Positions 36,399 through 48,390 are shown, numbered from the stretch's first letter. The stretch: 64,000 bases of DNA from Basidiobolus ranarum (GCA_040143965.1 JASJQH010006880.1:1-64000); one strand, 5' to 3'. Notes: generated by a model from the letters alone, not told the origin. Translations and numbers: made by a program.

Positions 36399-38348
36399 AT
36401 GATACGCGGGTTGAATAGACTAAGGGCATTAAAGGATATTCCTTTTCATACAAATCCCTCAGTAACAAATGGAGTATATACATCTATTCAAGTTAGAAAT
36501 TTCTACCGAACTACCTCTCTTTTACAAAAGGAGAGTTCCATTCAGCGCAAAGTAACTACTCCTCAATGCAATATTACTACCAAAAAATTGGAAACTCTTT
36601 TGATAGAGAGAGATTGGGAGAAATCTTGGTCGGAATTTAGTAAACTACTGAAGACTCATCAAGGAGACAAACTCAGTATATGGCAATTAACTAGACTCCT
36701 TCAAGTCATCACTAAAAAAACTTCAGCGGAAAGTGAAAAGAGGGGAGAAAAAGTTATCAATACTATGAAGGAATATCAAATTCACTGCAACTCTGGAAGA
36801 GAGTATAGCAGTTTGATATTGTTTTTTGGAAAATATGGACGCTTCGGTGAGTTAAAGCAAGTATTAACGGAAATGAAAGAGAGAGGTATCCAAAAAGATG
36901 TCTTTGTTTTCAATGCTCTTATTGAATCCTTTGGTCGAATTAGTTCGTCTCAGGCGTATGGAGTATACCAATTATTACAACAAGAATCTGTTACTCCCAA
37001 CAGCTACACCTTTGATATCCTTGCAAAAGCCGCTGAGTCTCACGAAGATACAGAGCTACTCAGAAAGATATACGAAGATATAAAGAAGTATACCACTAAC
37101 CTAGATGTTTCGCTGTATACCACCATGATGAACGTTTGTCTGATCAAAAGAGATTTAGAACTAGGAATGAAGCTTTACAAGGATATGGTGCAGCATAGGC
37201 AAGCCTTTGATCCATTCGTAAACGCCACCTTTTTGGACATGTTACTTAAGCAAGGAGAAGCCGAAAAAAGTGTAGACGTATATGAGAACATGATCCAACA
37301 CAAAATGCCAGTCAATTCACAAATGATGAATACAATGTTAAGCGTGTTTTCAGAAAATAAGTTACATTCAAAAGCCATCGATGTTTTTAGTACAATGATT
37401 GTACAAAAACTCACGCCCTCTCAAGAAAAATGTGATCACTTCCTTCAAGAAGTTTGTAAAAGTGGAAACATTCAGCAAGCAGTGAATGTTTATGGAATGA
37501 TGCACAGTGTAAATATCATTCCTTCCGAAAACACGTGCCAATTACTTCTCAGTAAGTATCTCGCCGATAGTTCGGAAGCTCAGTGGAATCTAAGGATCTG
37601 TCAGCAGATGGTAGAGCAAGGTATACGGTTGAATGAGCAGGACGTGGAAACCATGATTGAAAGGTACTTGAAGACGTCCAGGCCCTCTTATGCCATTGAT
37701 TTGTATGATTCAATCGCTGCCCAAGGAATTCAATTGAGCCGCGAAACTCAACAAGCGGTTTCTGATGCGCGAAAGGTCCATGAAATAGAGAAGAATCGTA
37801 GAACAACGGAGCATTATCGATTTTTGATCATTAATAGCTCGAAAAAACGAGATTTTAAGCAGGGAGTTAGACTTTTTGAGGAGATGCTCTCGACAAACAT
37901 CAAACCTGATCAATTCGTGTATACTATGGCGATGAACTGCTACAGTCATTGCGGCAACGGAGAGAAGGTGATTGAGCTATGGAATATTGTTAAAGACCTA
38001 CCACTTCCCCAGAAAGCAAGAAACATATCGGCCTCGATATTATTGGATTCCTGTGGATTGAATTCTACTTTCGATACTCTCCGAGCTACCTGGGAAGGCC
38101 TCAAGACTTCCAAATTCCCTCTGGACGAAAACAACTTCACCTCGTACATTGAGGCGTTGTGCAAGCATGGTAAATATCCGGAAGCAAGAAGAGTCTTCCA
38201 AATTGAAATGGAGGAATCTGGTTTACAACAAAGCTTCAAGACATGTGAAACCATTATCACTCAATTTAAAATGAGCAAGCACCGTCACGAGTTCCACAAA
38301 CTGTTTAGCTACATCCAGGCTAAGCACCCGAAGTATTTTTCTGTATAA
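36399..38348 (+). CDS. Pentatricopeptide repeat protein, probably mitochondrial
   Basis: 649 aa without introns. The open frame begins at TTG 36348, but ATG 36399 gives MIRGLNRLRALKDIPFHTNP, a basic amphipathic presequence typical of mitochondrial import. From about residue 130 to the end it is built of 35-residue PPR units (for example VFNALIESFGRISSSQAYGV, YTTMMNVCLIKRDLELGMKL, YTMAMNCYSHCGNGEKVIEL). PPR proteins bind organelle RNA for stability, processing or translation. The target cannot be read from sequence. The start follows the LPMO stop by only 200 bp. Confidence 0.88.
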   Translation: MIRGLNRLRALKDIPFHTNPSVTNGVYTSIQVRNFYRTTSLLQKESSIQRKVTTPQCNITTKKLETLLIERDWEKSWSEFSKLLKTHQGDKLSIWQLTRLLQVITKKTSAESEKRGEKVINTMKEYQIHCNSGREYSSLILFFGKYGRFGELKQVLTEMKERGIQKDVFVFNALIESFGRISSSQAYGVYQLLQQESVTPNSYTFDILAKAAESHEDTELLRKIYEDIKKYTTNLDVSLYTTMMNVCLIKRDLELGMKLYKDMVQHRQAFDPFVNATFLDMLLKQGEAEKSVDVYENMIQHKMPVNSQMMNTMLSVFSENKLHSKAIDVFSTMIVQKLTPSQEKCDHFLQEVCKSGNIQQAVNVYGMMHSVNIIPSENTCQLLLSKYLADSSEAQWNLRICQQMVEQGIRLNEQDVETMIERYLKTSRPSYAIDLYDSIAAQGIQLSRETQQAVSDARKVHEIEKNRRTTEHYRFLIINSSKKRDFKQGVRLFEEMLSTNIKPDQFVYTMAMNCYSHCGNGEKVIELWNIVKDLPLPQKARNISASILLDSCGLNSTFDTLRATWEGLKTSKFPLDENNFTSYIEALCKHGKYPEARRVFQIEMEESGLQQSFKTCETIITQFKMSKHRHEFHKLFSYIQAKHPKYFSV

Positions 38349-39000
38349 CTCGATCCTCGATGAATATAAGTAGATATATTTGATCCGATACATTCGGATA
38401 CCCAATAGAACGTGAACAGGATATTGCCAGGCGAATTATTGTAGATGCCGTTGAAATTAACTAGACTATGGTAGACGCCATTGATATTAGCTAGAGACAC
38501 CTAACTAAATAAATCCTGTTCCTCAGCCATCATTAAAGCCTGTTGGCCATAACAGAAGAGGAGAGGAGAGAAGCAATTGGATACAGTGTTATGTTACATT
38601 TATTGACAGATTCTATCGAGAGAGGTGACGTTCGAGAGGCCGTCATCTCAGTTTCGCTCAAAATAAGAGCATTCAAAAGAAGGGAAAGTTCACATCTATT
38701 TGTTTGTTGATAATGCCCATAGTACCGCATATGCATACCAAAACAGGCACTAGGCTGCATCATTGTTCTAAATATATAACAGGAGAAAAGCCACAATAAT
38801 TGGGGTTATTGGTTTAATGGTGCACCCAACGCAGGAAAATGTACAATCTGATGGCTGATAAATCTCAACATCGTAAAGATGAGCTTCTGTGATTATAGGG
38901 TGGTGGTAATAGTGATAAAGCAGAAGAATGAATATAACAGGGGGAATGGTCTAAATGTGGATTCTTTGGTGCATTGGAGGTAAAGAGGGCTTGCTGGTGG
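38349..39000. other. Intergenic, convergent PPR / 7TM-RGS
   Basis: About 650 bp. It contains an imperfect 25-bp direct repeat, GTAGATGCCGTTGAAATTAA (from 38441) and its copy from 38471, with four differences, each ending CTAGA. No gene seen. Confidence 0.45.
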
Positions 39001-40314
39001 TTAGAACAGTCGGGTGAATTTAAAGGTTTGTCCCTTTCGTGAGCGTAAGAATCGAGGGAAAGTGTGTCGTACCATAATCTCAGTTACTTCAATGATGGCG
39101 GCATCAAAGATTGATCCATCAATATCTTCATCTAGAATTCTGAGGGTGATCTGCTTGACTACGGTATTGCAAAGATTGACTTGAAGTGCAGCCCCTGGTA
39201 CTATAAAAGTGTCATAGATAGCTAACACTTCGTCTTTGAGCAAGCTCTTGGAGAGTTTCTTTGCTCGTTGACAACGCTCAAAAAACAAAGGGTTCTCAAT
39301 GCTAAACTCCTTTACAGTGAAATCTTTGAATTGTTCGAAAAGTAATGGGTCGTGAACTACTTCGTAGAATCCCATTTGGCCCTTTTCCAGACTCCATTGA
39401 TTACGGGTGTTTCGGTAAACTTTGATCAAAGGTATGTTAATCATGATTACTTGAATAACCATCAATCCGAACACGAGGAAGTAGCTGGTTGCAAACACGG
39501 AGTGATAGGGTTTAAATACGTCCACGAAGGAGTATACAAAGAAAATTCCTAGAACAATCATTATAGTCATTACTATATAAAGGAGCTCTCTACGAATCCC
39601 GAAAGCATCTTGCACCCCATGAAGCATGTACAAGCAGAAGGATCCAATCACTAATGCATAGGTACAGCAGATTATCTTTAAGGGAAGAAAGACAACATGC
39701 TCGAAGCAATCCGAAGAGGAATCGATCTCAAAAACTTCTTGATGAGTTACGGTCATGATTAGAGTGATCACTATTTGCATGATAATCGCACCACCAAGCC
39801 CATAAAATATCCATTTTGAAGGTAAGCGGATGCGATAGCGAAATAGATTAATATGATCCATAGTTCGCTCCTCTTTACCCAATCCATCGGCATCAAATAT
39901 AAGCTCAAGATGCTCGTTGCCTGGGTCTTTCATCTCAAATTGGTGGATTTTGGAAACGGAGCTCTTTGAGTATCCTTGGCGGACTGCTTGGAGTTTGGCG
40001 TGGCTGGCATAGAAGGTTATCGCAAGCTTTAAATATTTTAGAAGTACGGTTAGTATGGTTATAGCCCCCCCTATCGAGATAAACCAAATGGCTATACCAC
40101 ACAAGAATTTGGTTCGAGTCATTTTAGCAATGAGATAAGCCATCAGGATATTCATAGATAAAACACTCGCTATAGATAATACGACGCTTCGGTATTTGAT
40201 CATGTCATGCTTCCGGTTACTTATAAACATCAATATGGATATAAGGGTAAACAGCAACCAGAAACCCAGTAAGCACATGTTCACTATCAAATGGGCATCT
40301 GAGTTAAACTCCAT
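39001..40314 (-). CDS. Seven-transmembrane protein with C-terminal RGS domain
   Basis: An intronless 437-aa protein. Seven hydrophobic helices cover residues about 8-300: the first three between 8 and 105 (starting LIVNMCLLGFWLLFTLISIL), then a loop of about 70 residues, and four more from about 168 to 300 (including ICCTYALVIGSFCLYMLHGV). The C-terminal 120 residues form an RGS domain: LLFEQFKDFTVKEFSIENPL, FFERCQRAKK, VPGAALQVNLCN and IDGSIFDAAIIEVTEIM. RGS domains accelerate GTP hydrolysis by G-alpha. The layout is that of fungal GprK-class (class VI) receptors and plant RGS1. The ligand is unknown. ATG at 40314 precedes TM1 directly. Confidence 0.88.
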   Translation of the reverse strand: MEFNSDAHLIVNMCLLGFWLLFTLISILMFISNRKHDMIKYRSVVLSIASVLSMNILMAYLIAKMTRTKFLCGIAIWFISIGGAITILTVLLKYLKLAITFYASHAKLQAVRQGYSKSSVSKIHQFEMKDPGNEHLELIFDADGLGKEERTMDHINLFRYRIRLPSKWIFYGLGGAIIMQIVITLIMTVTHQEVFEIDSSSDCFEHVVFLPLKIICCTYALVIGSFCLYMLHGVQDAFGIRRELLYIVMTIMIVLGIFFVYSFVDVFKPYHSVFATSYFLVFGLMVIQVIMINIPLIKVYRNTRNQWSLEKGQMGFYEVVHDPLLFEQFKDFTVKEFSIENPLFFERCQRAKKLSKSLLKDEVLAIYDTFIVPGAALQVNLCNTVVKQITLRILDEDIDGSIFDAAIIEVTEIMVRHTFPRFLRSRKGQTFKFTRLF

Positions 40315-41757
40315 TTTGTACAGCGGGGAGGACTGAAAACCAGGTCATCAATTTTTCCTTGATAGTAGAAACCAACAGAGGCTTTTATATGTGTAAGGGT
40401 AAGCTCTGATTTCCCATCAGACACTATAGAAAAGTCCATGTACCACTATTTCTCAAGTATATTCAAGTACAGAGTACGATTAGGAAATCTAGATTGCTGA
40501 TTTTTGCTTACTATTGAAATGGTTGAGCATTGCTAGACGACCCTAACCCTAGCTGGAATAAGCAATATGTCCAATGGCTCCTTCTGCTTTGCAAATCACT
40601 CGAGTTATTCACGCATGCCGGATTTTACCTGACTTTAACAAGTTCTCCGTAAGTAGTCAGTATTGGAACCAACATGGCTATATGAGGGGACACATGTTCG
40701 TAAAAAGTGACATGTTGCAACCTACACTCAGTAATATCAATGCTACACAATGCTTTTCAAATTGTGCTTTACAACAGGCGGAGAACTTATATGTATACTG
40801 AGTGTACCAAGACGCACTATCCCTACTCAAGTTAATAAAGAATTCCACACCACGATTTTGCAATAGAATTGAGCTTCCTGTGCATCGTACCACAACTCTA
40901 TCCTGTTGGCCAGGCACCATGTAGTATTATCAGTATTAATGTATCAGTACTGGTACAGTCGTTGAGAAATGCAGCGGTTTGCCTATCAGCGCTGGTGGGT
41001 TTGGGTCACAGATAAGAGTTATTAAAGCTCATGACTAACCCAAAATTGTACAGTGTTGGCAGCTACGATCTTGAAGGTATTTAGAACCTGCTTAACCTTG
41101 TAAACTTTAAGAAATTTTTATTGTCTATCACTTGTTTATTACGTAGAGCAACGATCAGAACAAACGAATATGTTTACAGTTTCAATTATGTACGCAGAGT
41201 GAGCATGTTGAATAAATCTACTGTTTGACACACTAATACTCATCAATCTGGTTTTTCTCAAATCGATCGTCATTCGGCCAGTTTATGCTAAATGGTTTAA
41301 AAGTGTCTAACTTAGTCAATGTTATATATATGGACTTTCATTTTTCTCGATATTTTATTCTCGTGTCAGATAATTTATCTCAATGTCGACCATTGGCAAA
41401 CAAATCTAGCATAGAAGTGCCTTCAGATCGAACTTTTGCTAATAATTTATTTGATCTACCGCGCAACAATTGAGCGATGACTTAGCAATGTCCCTATTTG
41501 TGAATTTCTATGCCTAGAATATCACCATCAAGGTCAGAATTATCGATCTCTAACCTCAATGATGTCGAGATACATTAAAAAACCGCTATTGAACTTACCA
41601 TGACACGGACATTGGGAAAAATCGAGTTCTTACTTGGGCAACTACCGATCGTTGACCAAACCACTAAAACCCCCCATTTTTGGAAAGAAGAGCAGTATAT
41701 ATAAAGGCGCCTCCCATCAGAAATAACCACAACCTACATACATTACACCCGTCAAAA
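40315..41757. promoter_or_regulatory. Long divergent intergenic region (7TM-RGS / C2H2 factor)
   Basis: About 1.44 kb between two divergent regulatory genes. It has a telobox-like CCCTAACCCTA at 40541-40551, about 230 bp upstream of the receptor ATG, and a TATA element before the C2H2 gene. Small open frames at 40574-40801 and 41285-41473 lack family features. Confidence 0.45.
41695..41704 (+). promoter_or_regulatory. TATA box of the C2H2 gene
   Basis: GTATATATAAAGG sits about 55-60 bp before the ATG at 41758, with a GC-containing flank, a good match to TATAWAAR and spacing for a short leader. Most other genes here show no such element. Confidence 0.55.
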
Positions 41758-42371
41758 ATGGATTTATATTTTATTCTAAACACTCCAGCCTCTCAATTAT
41801 ACTCAAATGAATCTTCCGACTCTTCAGTAGGCAAATCAGTTTTTGTATGTGAGTTTGCTAGTTGTGAGAAAGCCTTTACGAAGAAGTCTGACCTTCAAAG
41901 ACATCAACGCACACATACAGGAGAGAGACCATTTCAATGCAATTTATGTGGTAAAGGATTCATTCAGCGATCAGCTCTTAGCGTCCACAAGCGCACCCAT
42001 ACTGGGGAGAAGCCACATATTTGCCAGCACCCTGGGTGTGGAATGTCATTTAGTGATGTATGTATTTGAGACTCAATCTCGATCACTGGATATATTTGCT
42101 AATGTTTATCCTCTAGTCATCCTCTTTATCACGCCATCGTCGTATTCATACGGGAGTCCGTCCATACGTCTGTACTCATGTGAACTGTAGCAAGAAGTTC
42201 ACCCGAAGAATTGCTCTTTTAAAACACCAACGCAAACATGATTTTCATCACATGATTAAGTATGACCTCAACTGCGATGGATTGAAAAACATGTCACCTC
42301 ACCACGATCCTTCTTTTCTCAAAGAAGTTAGCTTTGTTTATCATCAAAGTGGAATTGAATCCCAAGTTTGA
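41758..42371 (+). CDS. C2H2 (Kruppel-type) zinc-finger transcription factor
   Basis: 184 aa in two exons (41758-42057 and 42117-42371). Four consecutive C2H2 fingers: [51 protein letters not shown] joined across the intron to [11 protein letters not shown], and [19 protein letters not shown]. They are joined by TGERPF, TGEKPH and TGVRPY linkers. Fingers 1, 3 and 4 have the CX4C spacing. The N-terminal 30 residues are acidic/Ser-rich and could be a weak activation segment. The target is unknown. The upstream frame from 41680 opens at TTG; ATG 41758 is preferred. Confidence 0.88.
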
Positions 42372-42949
42372 GCCCAATACTAAGCAACTTAGAGGAGTAT
42401 GCCAGCTTCAGAAGGAGCCTCTTTATCCTTGTATATATATATATGTAAATATCTTCAACTGTATACTACCAAGTCCCACTCTATCATGAATTTATTACGA
42501 TTCACGGAAATGTGGTTATGTGCTAACCTCAATCAAATTTTGTAAATAAACATCAGAGCTCCTATTAATTTATGCGTGGTACTCCATCTCTAATTTACTT
42601 CTCAAAAGGGAACTAAATCTGCACGCTTTGCAAATAGAACGATACCTCTAGAAATATTTACCCGAGACATATTGCAATACCAAATATATGCTAGAGATAA
42701 GATAAATGATCGATGGCAGCTTTGGAATGCTAATAAAAAGGGTTAGGGTTGTGTAAGTATAGTAGGGTAAGTATAATAGACTAAGCAATTGATAAATATA
42801 TATAAATAGATTGATCAGGAATCGGTATAATTTAGGTTTATCTTTACCAACCTCCTTTCATTGGATTTCCCACTTTCACTGTCTTATAAAAAGGGAACTT
42901 TCCTAATCACTTTCTTCTCTTCTTATTTGCTTTATCACTGCTTTATTTG
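42372..42949. promoter_or_regulatory. Intergenic, C2H2 to PPxY protein
   Basis: About 580 bp with AGGGTTAGGGTT at 42739-42750, about 200 bp before the next ATG, and a CT-rich leader. No ORF. Confidence 0.4.
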
Positions 42950-43676
42950 ATGAATTCATTACAATTGCGAGACGTAAATAACTCTGGAAACCACCGTGCA
43001 CCCTTCCCTTTCTCCTTAGCATTCACGAGACATCGACCGTCTCAGTCAGTAATTGAGAATAATTCCCAAAGACAAGATGGACTTGTGAGTACGGACGAGA
43101 ATAGCTCAGCAATGCTCGCCGTGGATCATGATCAAGCCTTGTGGAATAGGGTGACCTCCGTACGAAAGAATAGAGAGATTCTTACTAATAAATTTCGATT
43201 GTTTGTAAGAATATCTTTGCTATTCGTGATATTGATTCTGATTTTTGGTGTGGGCCCCCTTCATCTACAATGGTGGATTGTTTTCATTCCGATGGGATTC
43301 ATGGTTATGTCCATGGCCTACGTAGGCGTAAGTTCGTTCTTTTGAGAGACTTTGTGTGATTGATTTCACTAACTTTGTTGTATAGGTTTTGAGATGCCGA
43401 ATCCGAACCATGGATAGAGAGGAAGTTAGCCTATTACAATCTATGGGTCGAGCTAGTAGTAGACACAACAACAATACGGATACTACTTTCCTACCACCAC
43501 CTCCTCCTACTTATGCAACTGCTGCTGCCCAGCCGCCTGCTTATATCAATCCCCTAAAAACCCCAAGCTACGTATCATTACTGCCCGCACATACAAGGAC
43601 CAATTCTCAGAGAGAAGGCAGGTCTAACTCTACGCAATCCCAAAATGAAATTATTATTGAAATGTCACAAGTGTAG
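42950..43676 (+). CDS. Membrane protein with two PPxY motifs
   Basis: 222 aa, two exons (42950-43327, 43386-43676). A hydrophilic N-terminus of about 80 residues leads to two adjacent hydrophobic helices (LFVRISLLFVILILIFGVG and WWIVFIPMGFMVMSMAYVGV) forming a hairpin. The C-terminal tail is Ser/Thr/Pro-rich and contains PPTY within LPPPPPTYATAAAQ and PPAY just after it. PPxY motifs bind WW domains of Rsp5/NEDD4 ligases, so a membrane adaptor role like Bsd2 or Ndfip is a reasonable guess but no homology is recognised. The frame opens at TTG 42947; ATG 42950 is the start. Confidence 0.7.
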
Positions 43677-44362
43677 TTGGATCAACCAAAAATAGAAGAC
43701 CCTTCTCTGACCTTTAAATTCCACACAACTGTAGTCTTATACCCTGACGGAAATCTTTTGTACCGTCTAGCCGAACATCTTTTTGCACGTATTCTCACCC
43801 TTTATTCATCTTGTAATGTGTTGCTTGTACATAATTAAATCGAGATCTGCTCCTCCAATCACCTTGCTCTAACCAGTTCAGTTCAATCTTGGCAACTGTT
43901 TATTGATCTAGTTGCTATAGGTTGCTTCTTGTGGATATACCTGACTATTTATAGGTCGCTCCCTAGTAAAGAGTTAATATGGAGATATGGCGTATATGGA
44001 ACAAATATTGAAGATATGGTATTCTTGGCCACACCGGATTTAATTACTCCCTTAACTTTTGGATATTCTACACTTGGTTATTTATGTTATATCACTTGAC
44101 TATTTGATTCTTGATCTAGACTAATCTCACCCATTGTGGCGGTTACCTGTGGCGGTTACCTGGTTATTCACATAAACATTGCCTGTAATTAATTTGGTTA
44201 GTTTCCTTGAACAAATCAATTTATTTCTATGCATGCTTGCCAGAATGGAGATTAAGGAGTAAATAGGGATTCCGAAGGCTTAGCTGGCTATCTCTCATTA
44301 CCACAGTCACTTCTATATCTGATCTGGGATAGTACTCTGTCCTCCCACATGTCAAGAATAGA
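43677..44362. other. Intergenic, PPxY protein to SEC1
   Basis: About 690 bp. A perfect tandem pair of TGTGGCGGTTACC lies at 44135-44160, GC-rich compared with its surroundings and about 200-230 bp before the SEC1 start. Otherwise nothing is recognised. Confidence 0.45.
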
Positions 44363-47300
44363 ATGAGCTCCATACGCGTGATATTGAAAGAAAGTAAGAG
44401 TCACTTCAGTTTCTTCAACTTGACTATGAAATTTAAAACCACAGGATAGGATTTTTAGAAGCTATCAGAACGACAAAAAACATTTCAAAATGGAAAGTGT
44501 TGATTACTGATCCCACTTCAGCTCACTTGTTGTCGAACTGTTGTAAAATGTATGACATCCTGGAGGAGAAAGTCACACGTAAGCGGATATTTTATCAAAA
44601 TGGAAATTCTGCTTTAATAAAAGCTGTCTCGGAGAACTTACTTGTGGTTTATTTTTCAAAGTGTTGGAGAATATCGAGTTCAATCGACAACCTTTCCCCG
44701 ACTTGGAAGCGGTATATCTACTCACCCCTACGTTTGAATCAGTATTCAGACTTTTGGAAGATTTTTGCTCTAAAAAGGGACCTATGTATGCGGCTGCTCA
44801 TGTGTTCTTTACCTCAGGTATATGATGAGTTTACATCAGCAAGTTCATTTTAAAAATCACCTCTTTCCAAAATATAGGCCTAGATGAGCAAATGTTCGAA
44901 AAGATTTCGTCCTCTAGAGCCATGAAATTTATCAAGACACTACAGGAACTTTATGTGGATTTTATAGGTTTGATTCTAGGTAGTGTAATACTTCACTCCA
45001 ATACCCAACTGCTTACACTAGGGTATACCCTTTGAAGGAATTGAATCACGAGTATTCTCACTTGAATTACCGAACTCTTTCTTTACACTTTTTTCACCAC
45101 ATTCCAATCGTAAATCTGCGTTAGAACTTCAAGATATTGCTCGTAGGGTATAGAATTTCGTTTATTATTTAGATTAGTGGATTCAGAATTCCTAACCTAC
45201 CATTTCCCATACATATATCTAGCTCGTTTCAGTTTGCGCTTCTTTGGATGAAAATCCGGCCATTCGTTATTTCTGTCCAGAGACCGAATCCAACAATACA
45301 GTTATATCAAGGAAGTTGGCAATGTTATTACAAGCGGAGATGGATGTATTTACTCAGAATAATCAACAATTCCCGGCAAGTGTCATGGTATCAACTAGCT
45401 GTATTCAGCGCAGTCGATTAATTGTTTTCAATTCAACGATCTAGGTTCGGAAAGACCAACCCAAAAGCTTATTCTTGGTACTGGATCGAACCATAGATAT
45501 GAAGAGCCCTTTTCTTCATGAATTTACTTATCAGGCCATGAACAATGATCTTTTGACGATTGAAGATGGCGTTACTTATAAGTAAACATTCCAAATACTT
45601 TCCAGAATTCTAAGAGAAGAAGGCTTATTTTGTTTAGGTTCAAATATACAACAGGTACAGATGATCAAGCTGAGAGACAAGTGAGACTTAATGAAGAAGA
45701 TAAACTTTGGACGGAAATTCGCCATAAACATATCGCTGAATGTATCGAGCATGTCATTACGAACTTTAAATCTTTAATTGGCGATAACAAAGCGATCGCC
45801 AACTTAGGAGCGAAGTAAAGGCTATCTCTTTAGAATATATCTTCCTTTGGTATTGAATATTGGCTCACTTCCTTTTTCTGTTAGTGGTGAAGCAGCAAAT
45901 TTAAAGAAACTCAAAGATATTCTGACTTCTTTACCCCAGTTTCAAGAACAAAAAGATCAAGTATTACAAGGATTGAGAATAGATGATTGCGATGACATAA
46001 TCAACTAATGATTTTAGTATTCTGTACATTTAGCCATAGCCCAAGAGTGTATGAGCATATTCGATAATGGGAAATTAACAAGTGTTGCTAGGGTAGAGCA
46101 AGTAACTACACCTTTATTGTTGCCTTATTCAAATCCAACATTTTGACTCAAAAAGCATCATTATATAGGATATGGTGACTGGAGTTGATGCTGAAGGAGA
46201 GCCAAGTAAAAATGTAGTAGCAGACATGGTGCCCTTGTTGGATGACCCAACCATTGAGTACGACGCATTTGCCATTTTTCTCGACAAGATACTTTTCTAA
46301 CAGAGTCATTAGTCAAGAAAATAAACTCCGAATGCTTCTACTCTATATCATTTCCCGCGGTGGAGTGAAGGAGGATGATCGAAGAAGGTTGCAAATTCAT
46401 GCCCAATTGAAGCCAAGTGATATGGAGATACTGGGTAATTTACCGCTACTGGGAGTACCATTAAATAGGGTAAAATTTCCCTTAATTGTTACACATTTTT
46501 TTAATCCAGTGTTTCAGTTCAGTAACATTGTTTCTAAATTACCCTTGTCCTGACCATAAAGATCCCAAAAACACCCCAAGAGAGAGCAACTAGAAAACTG
46601 AAGTTTCTTCAAGGGAAAAAGACTTCAGAAGATGGTGACACACCATATGAACTCTCGAGATACACGACGGCTGTAAAATCTATAATGGAGGTTAGTTGTT
46701 CAGGAAACGAATGGTTTGCAATTTTCCACTAAAAGTTATGGTTGTTCATAAATGTAGAGTCTGATCAAATGTAACCTTGATACCATACTCTACCCATACG
46801 TAAGAGAGCCGGAAGATTTACGTACATTTCAAGAGACTCAATTTTCGGCCACTTCGCTGAGGAGGTGAGATGAGTTGGAAAAAACTCTCGAAAAACCGGT
46901 ACTAACTATATTTATTCTTTGAAAGTCACAAACCAAGCTGGCAACAAAATAATGATGGATCACGGGGCGAGGTAACAAATATAGCAGTAATCTCCTAGAG
47001 AATAGATATTCAAGCTCATTAAATCAATAGGAGAATAGCTATGGTCTAACTGGAAAGCTTATCATATTCGTGACTGGTGGAGTCACCTACTCGGAAATTA
47101 GATCAGCATATGAAATAGCAAAGACTTACCAACGGGATGTCTACATAGGTATGTTGCCATTAGACAATGACTGAAGCACTGTGTTTTGACATCTTAGGAA
47201 CCACTTAGGAAGCACTCATATTATCACTCCCAAATCATTTCTTGAGGACCTAAGGTTCCTTCGAGCTCCACCTAGCCCCATTGCCAAGAAACTCAACATT

Positions 47301-47495
47301 GGTGACTTAAAGATTAGCGCAGATATACCGGTTGTCGCGAAAGTCATACCCAATGAAGAAGCAAAAATCATCAAGAAAGAAACCAAAGTTAAGGAAGAAA
47401 CCGTGGTAACGAGTGCAAGTAAAACCAAGAATCATGGGGTGGAGAAGAAACCGGGAAAGAAGATCCTGACCAAGTTAAGATTACAAGGACGCTAG
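44363..47495 (+). CDS. SEC1: Sec1/Munc18 family protein, exocytosis
   Basis: Binds exocytic SNAREs and promotes vesicle fusion at the plasma membrane. A short first exon reads MSSIRVILKE, joined at the acceptor before 44451 to RFLEAIRTTKNISKWKVLIT. Then come LSNCCKMYDILEEKVT, LENIEFNRQPFPDLEAVYLL, VFFTSGLDEQMFEKISSSRA, SLFLVLDRTIDMKSPFLHEF and LWTEIRHKHIAECIEHVI. Near the end are LIIFVTGGVTYSEIRSAYEI and YIGSTHIITPKSFLEDLRFL. These identify Sec1 rather than Sly1, Vps45 or Vps33. About 13 introns. The C-terminus is extended by a lysine-rich stretch of about 60 residues after the conserved domain. The junction near 44990 is uncertain: only a GTAATA donor keeps phase. Confidence 0.9.
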
Positions 47496-48390
47496 ATATA
47501 ATATTATTGGTGGACTTTTGCTTTGCATCTATTCCCATTGTCCATACAAATAACTGCCTAAACATAAACACCTACCTTAATTGATTCCCTTGCCACTGTG
47601 ACTTTTCTCTCCATATATTTATATATATATATACTGCCCAATTTGTTCAAGGAGGCAATTCAGGCCCAATCAAGATCTCTTTTGTATGTGAAGATCAATA
47701 CAACTAGTGTTAGTAAATCCATGCATAACCATGCTATCGCTTAAATAAATGGATCTGTGGTTAGATTTCTTGGGAGTTATTTCCGCCCTTAGGATCACCT
47801 TTGGACCAACTTATGTGATACTGGTTTCCATCCGACAATGCCTCGGATAGTCTGTTGTTCAATTCTTAAGCAGCGCTTGTTAGGGACATAAATGGTTTTC
47901 TGAAAGAAGAAATGCTATAATTCAGCACAATTGTTCGGGTTGTAACGCTGGAAGAAGGCAGTTACATTAACATGCATCCAAGCTAAAGTAATCAACATCT
48001 ATTAATCAAAATCAACTCGATCCTACGGTTAGCTTTACTTAGCCTTACATCATGAGATTTTTAGATTAATAGATGTTTTCCCCGATGTTTGGCGATGTAC
48101 ACTTGTGATGTACACTTAATTCCTTTCTTATATGAAAGAACATGTACTAAGAAATATATTGTTTGAAAAAAAATGCACTCCAAAGCGTTCGCTATTCTAT
48201 CACCTTTATGATTTTCTTGTTAAAACCCTGACTCGTTCGTATTTTCCTCCACTTCTTCCCTCTTTGAGTACCGGTCCCATTTTTATTTACATCAATCCTT
48301 CCTCACGTACGCGAGTTTTCCTTTCTCTTCATTCAACTCATACCCAACCATCCTTTATATATATATCAAGAAAGTTCAATAACCTAGAGT
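47496..48390. other. Intergenic, SEC1 to cyclin 1
   Basis: About 895 bp. The last 150 bp are strongly CT-rich with TATATATAT at about 48357-48365, just before the cyclin ATG. The ORF at 48132-48413 lies in this leader and has no domain. Confidence 0.4.

Noticed and set aside
40574-40801. 75-codon frame starting MAPSALQ near a telobox
   Set aside because: No recognisable homology and no splice partner that extends it.
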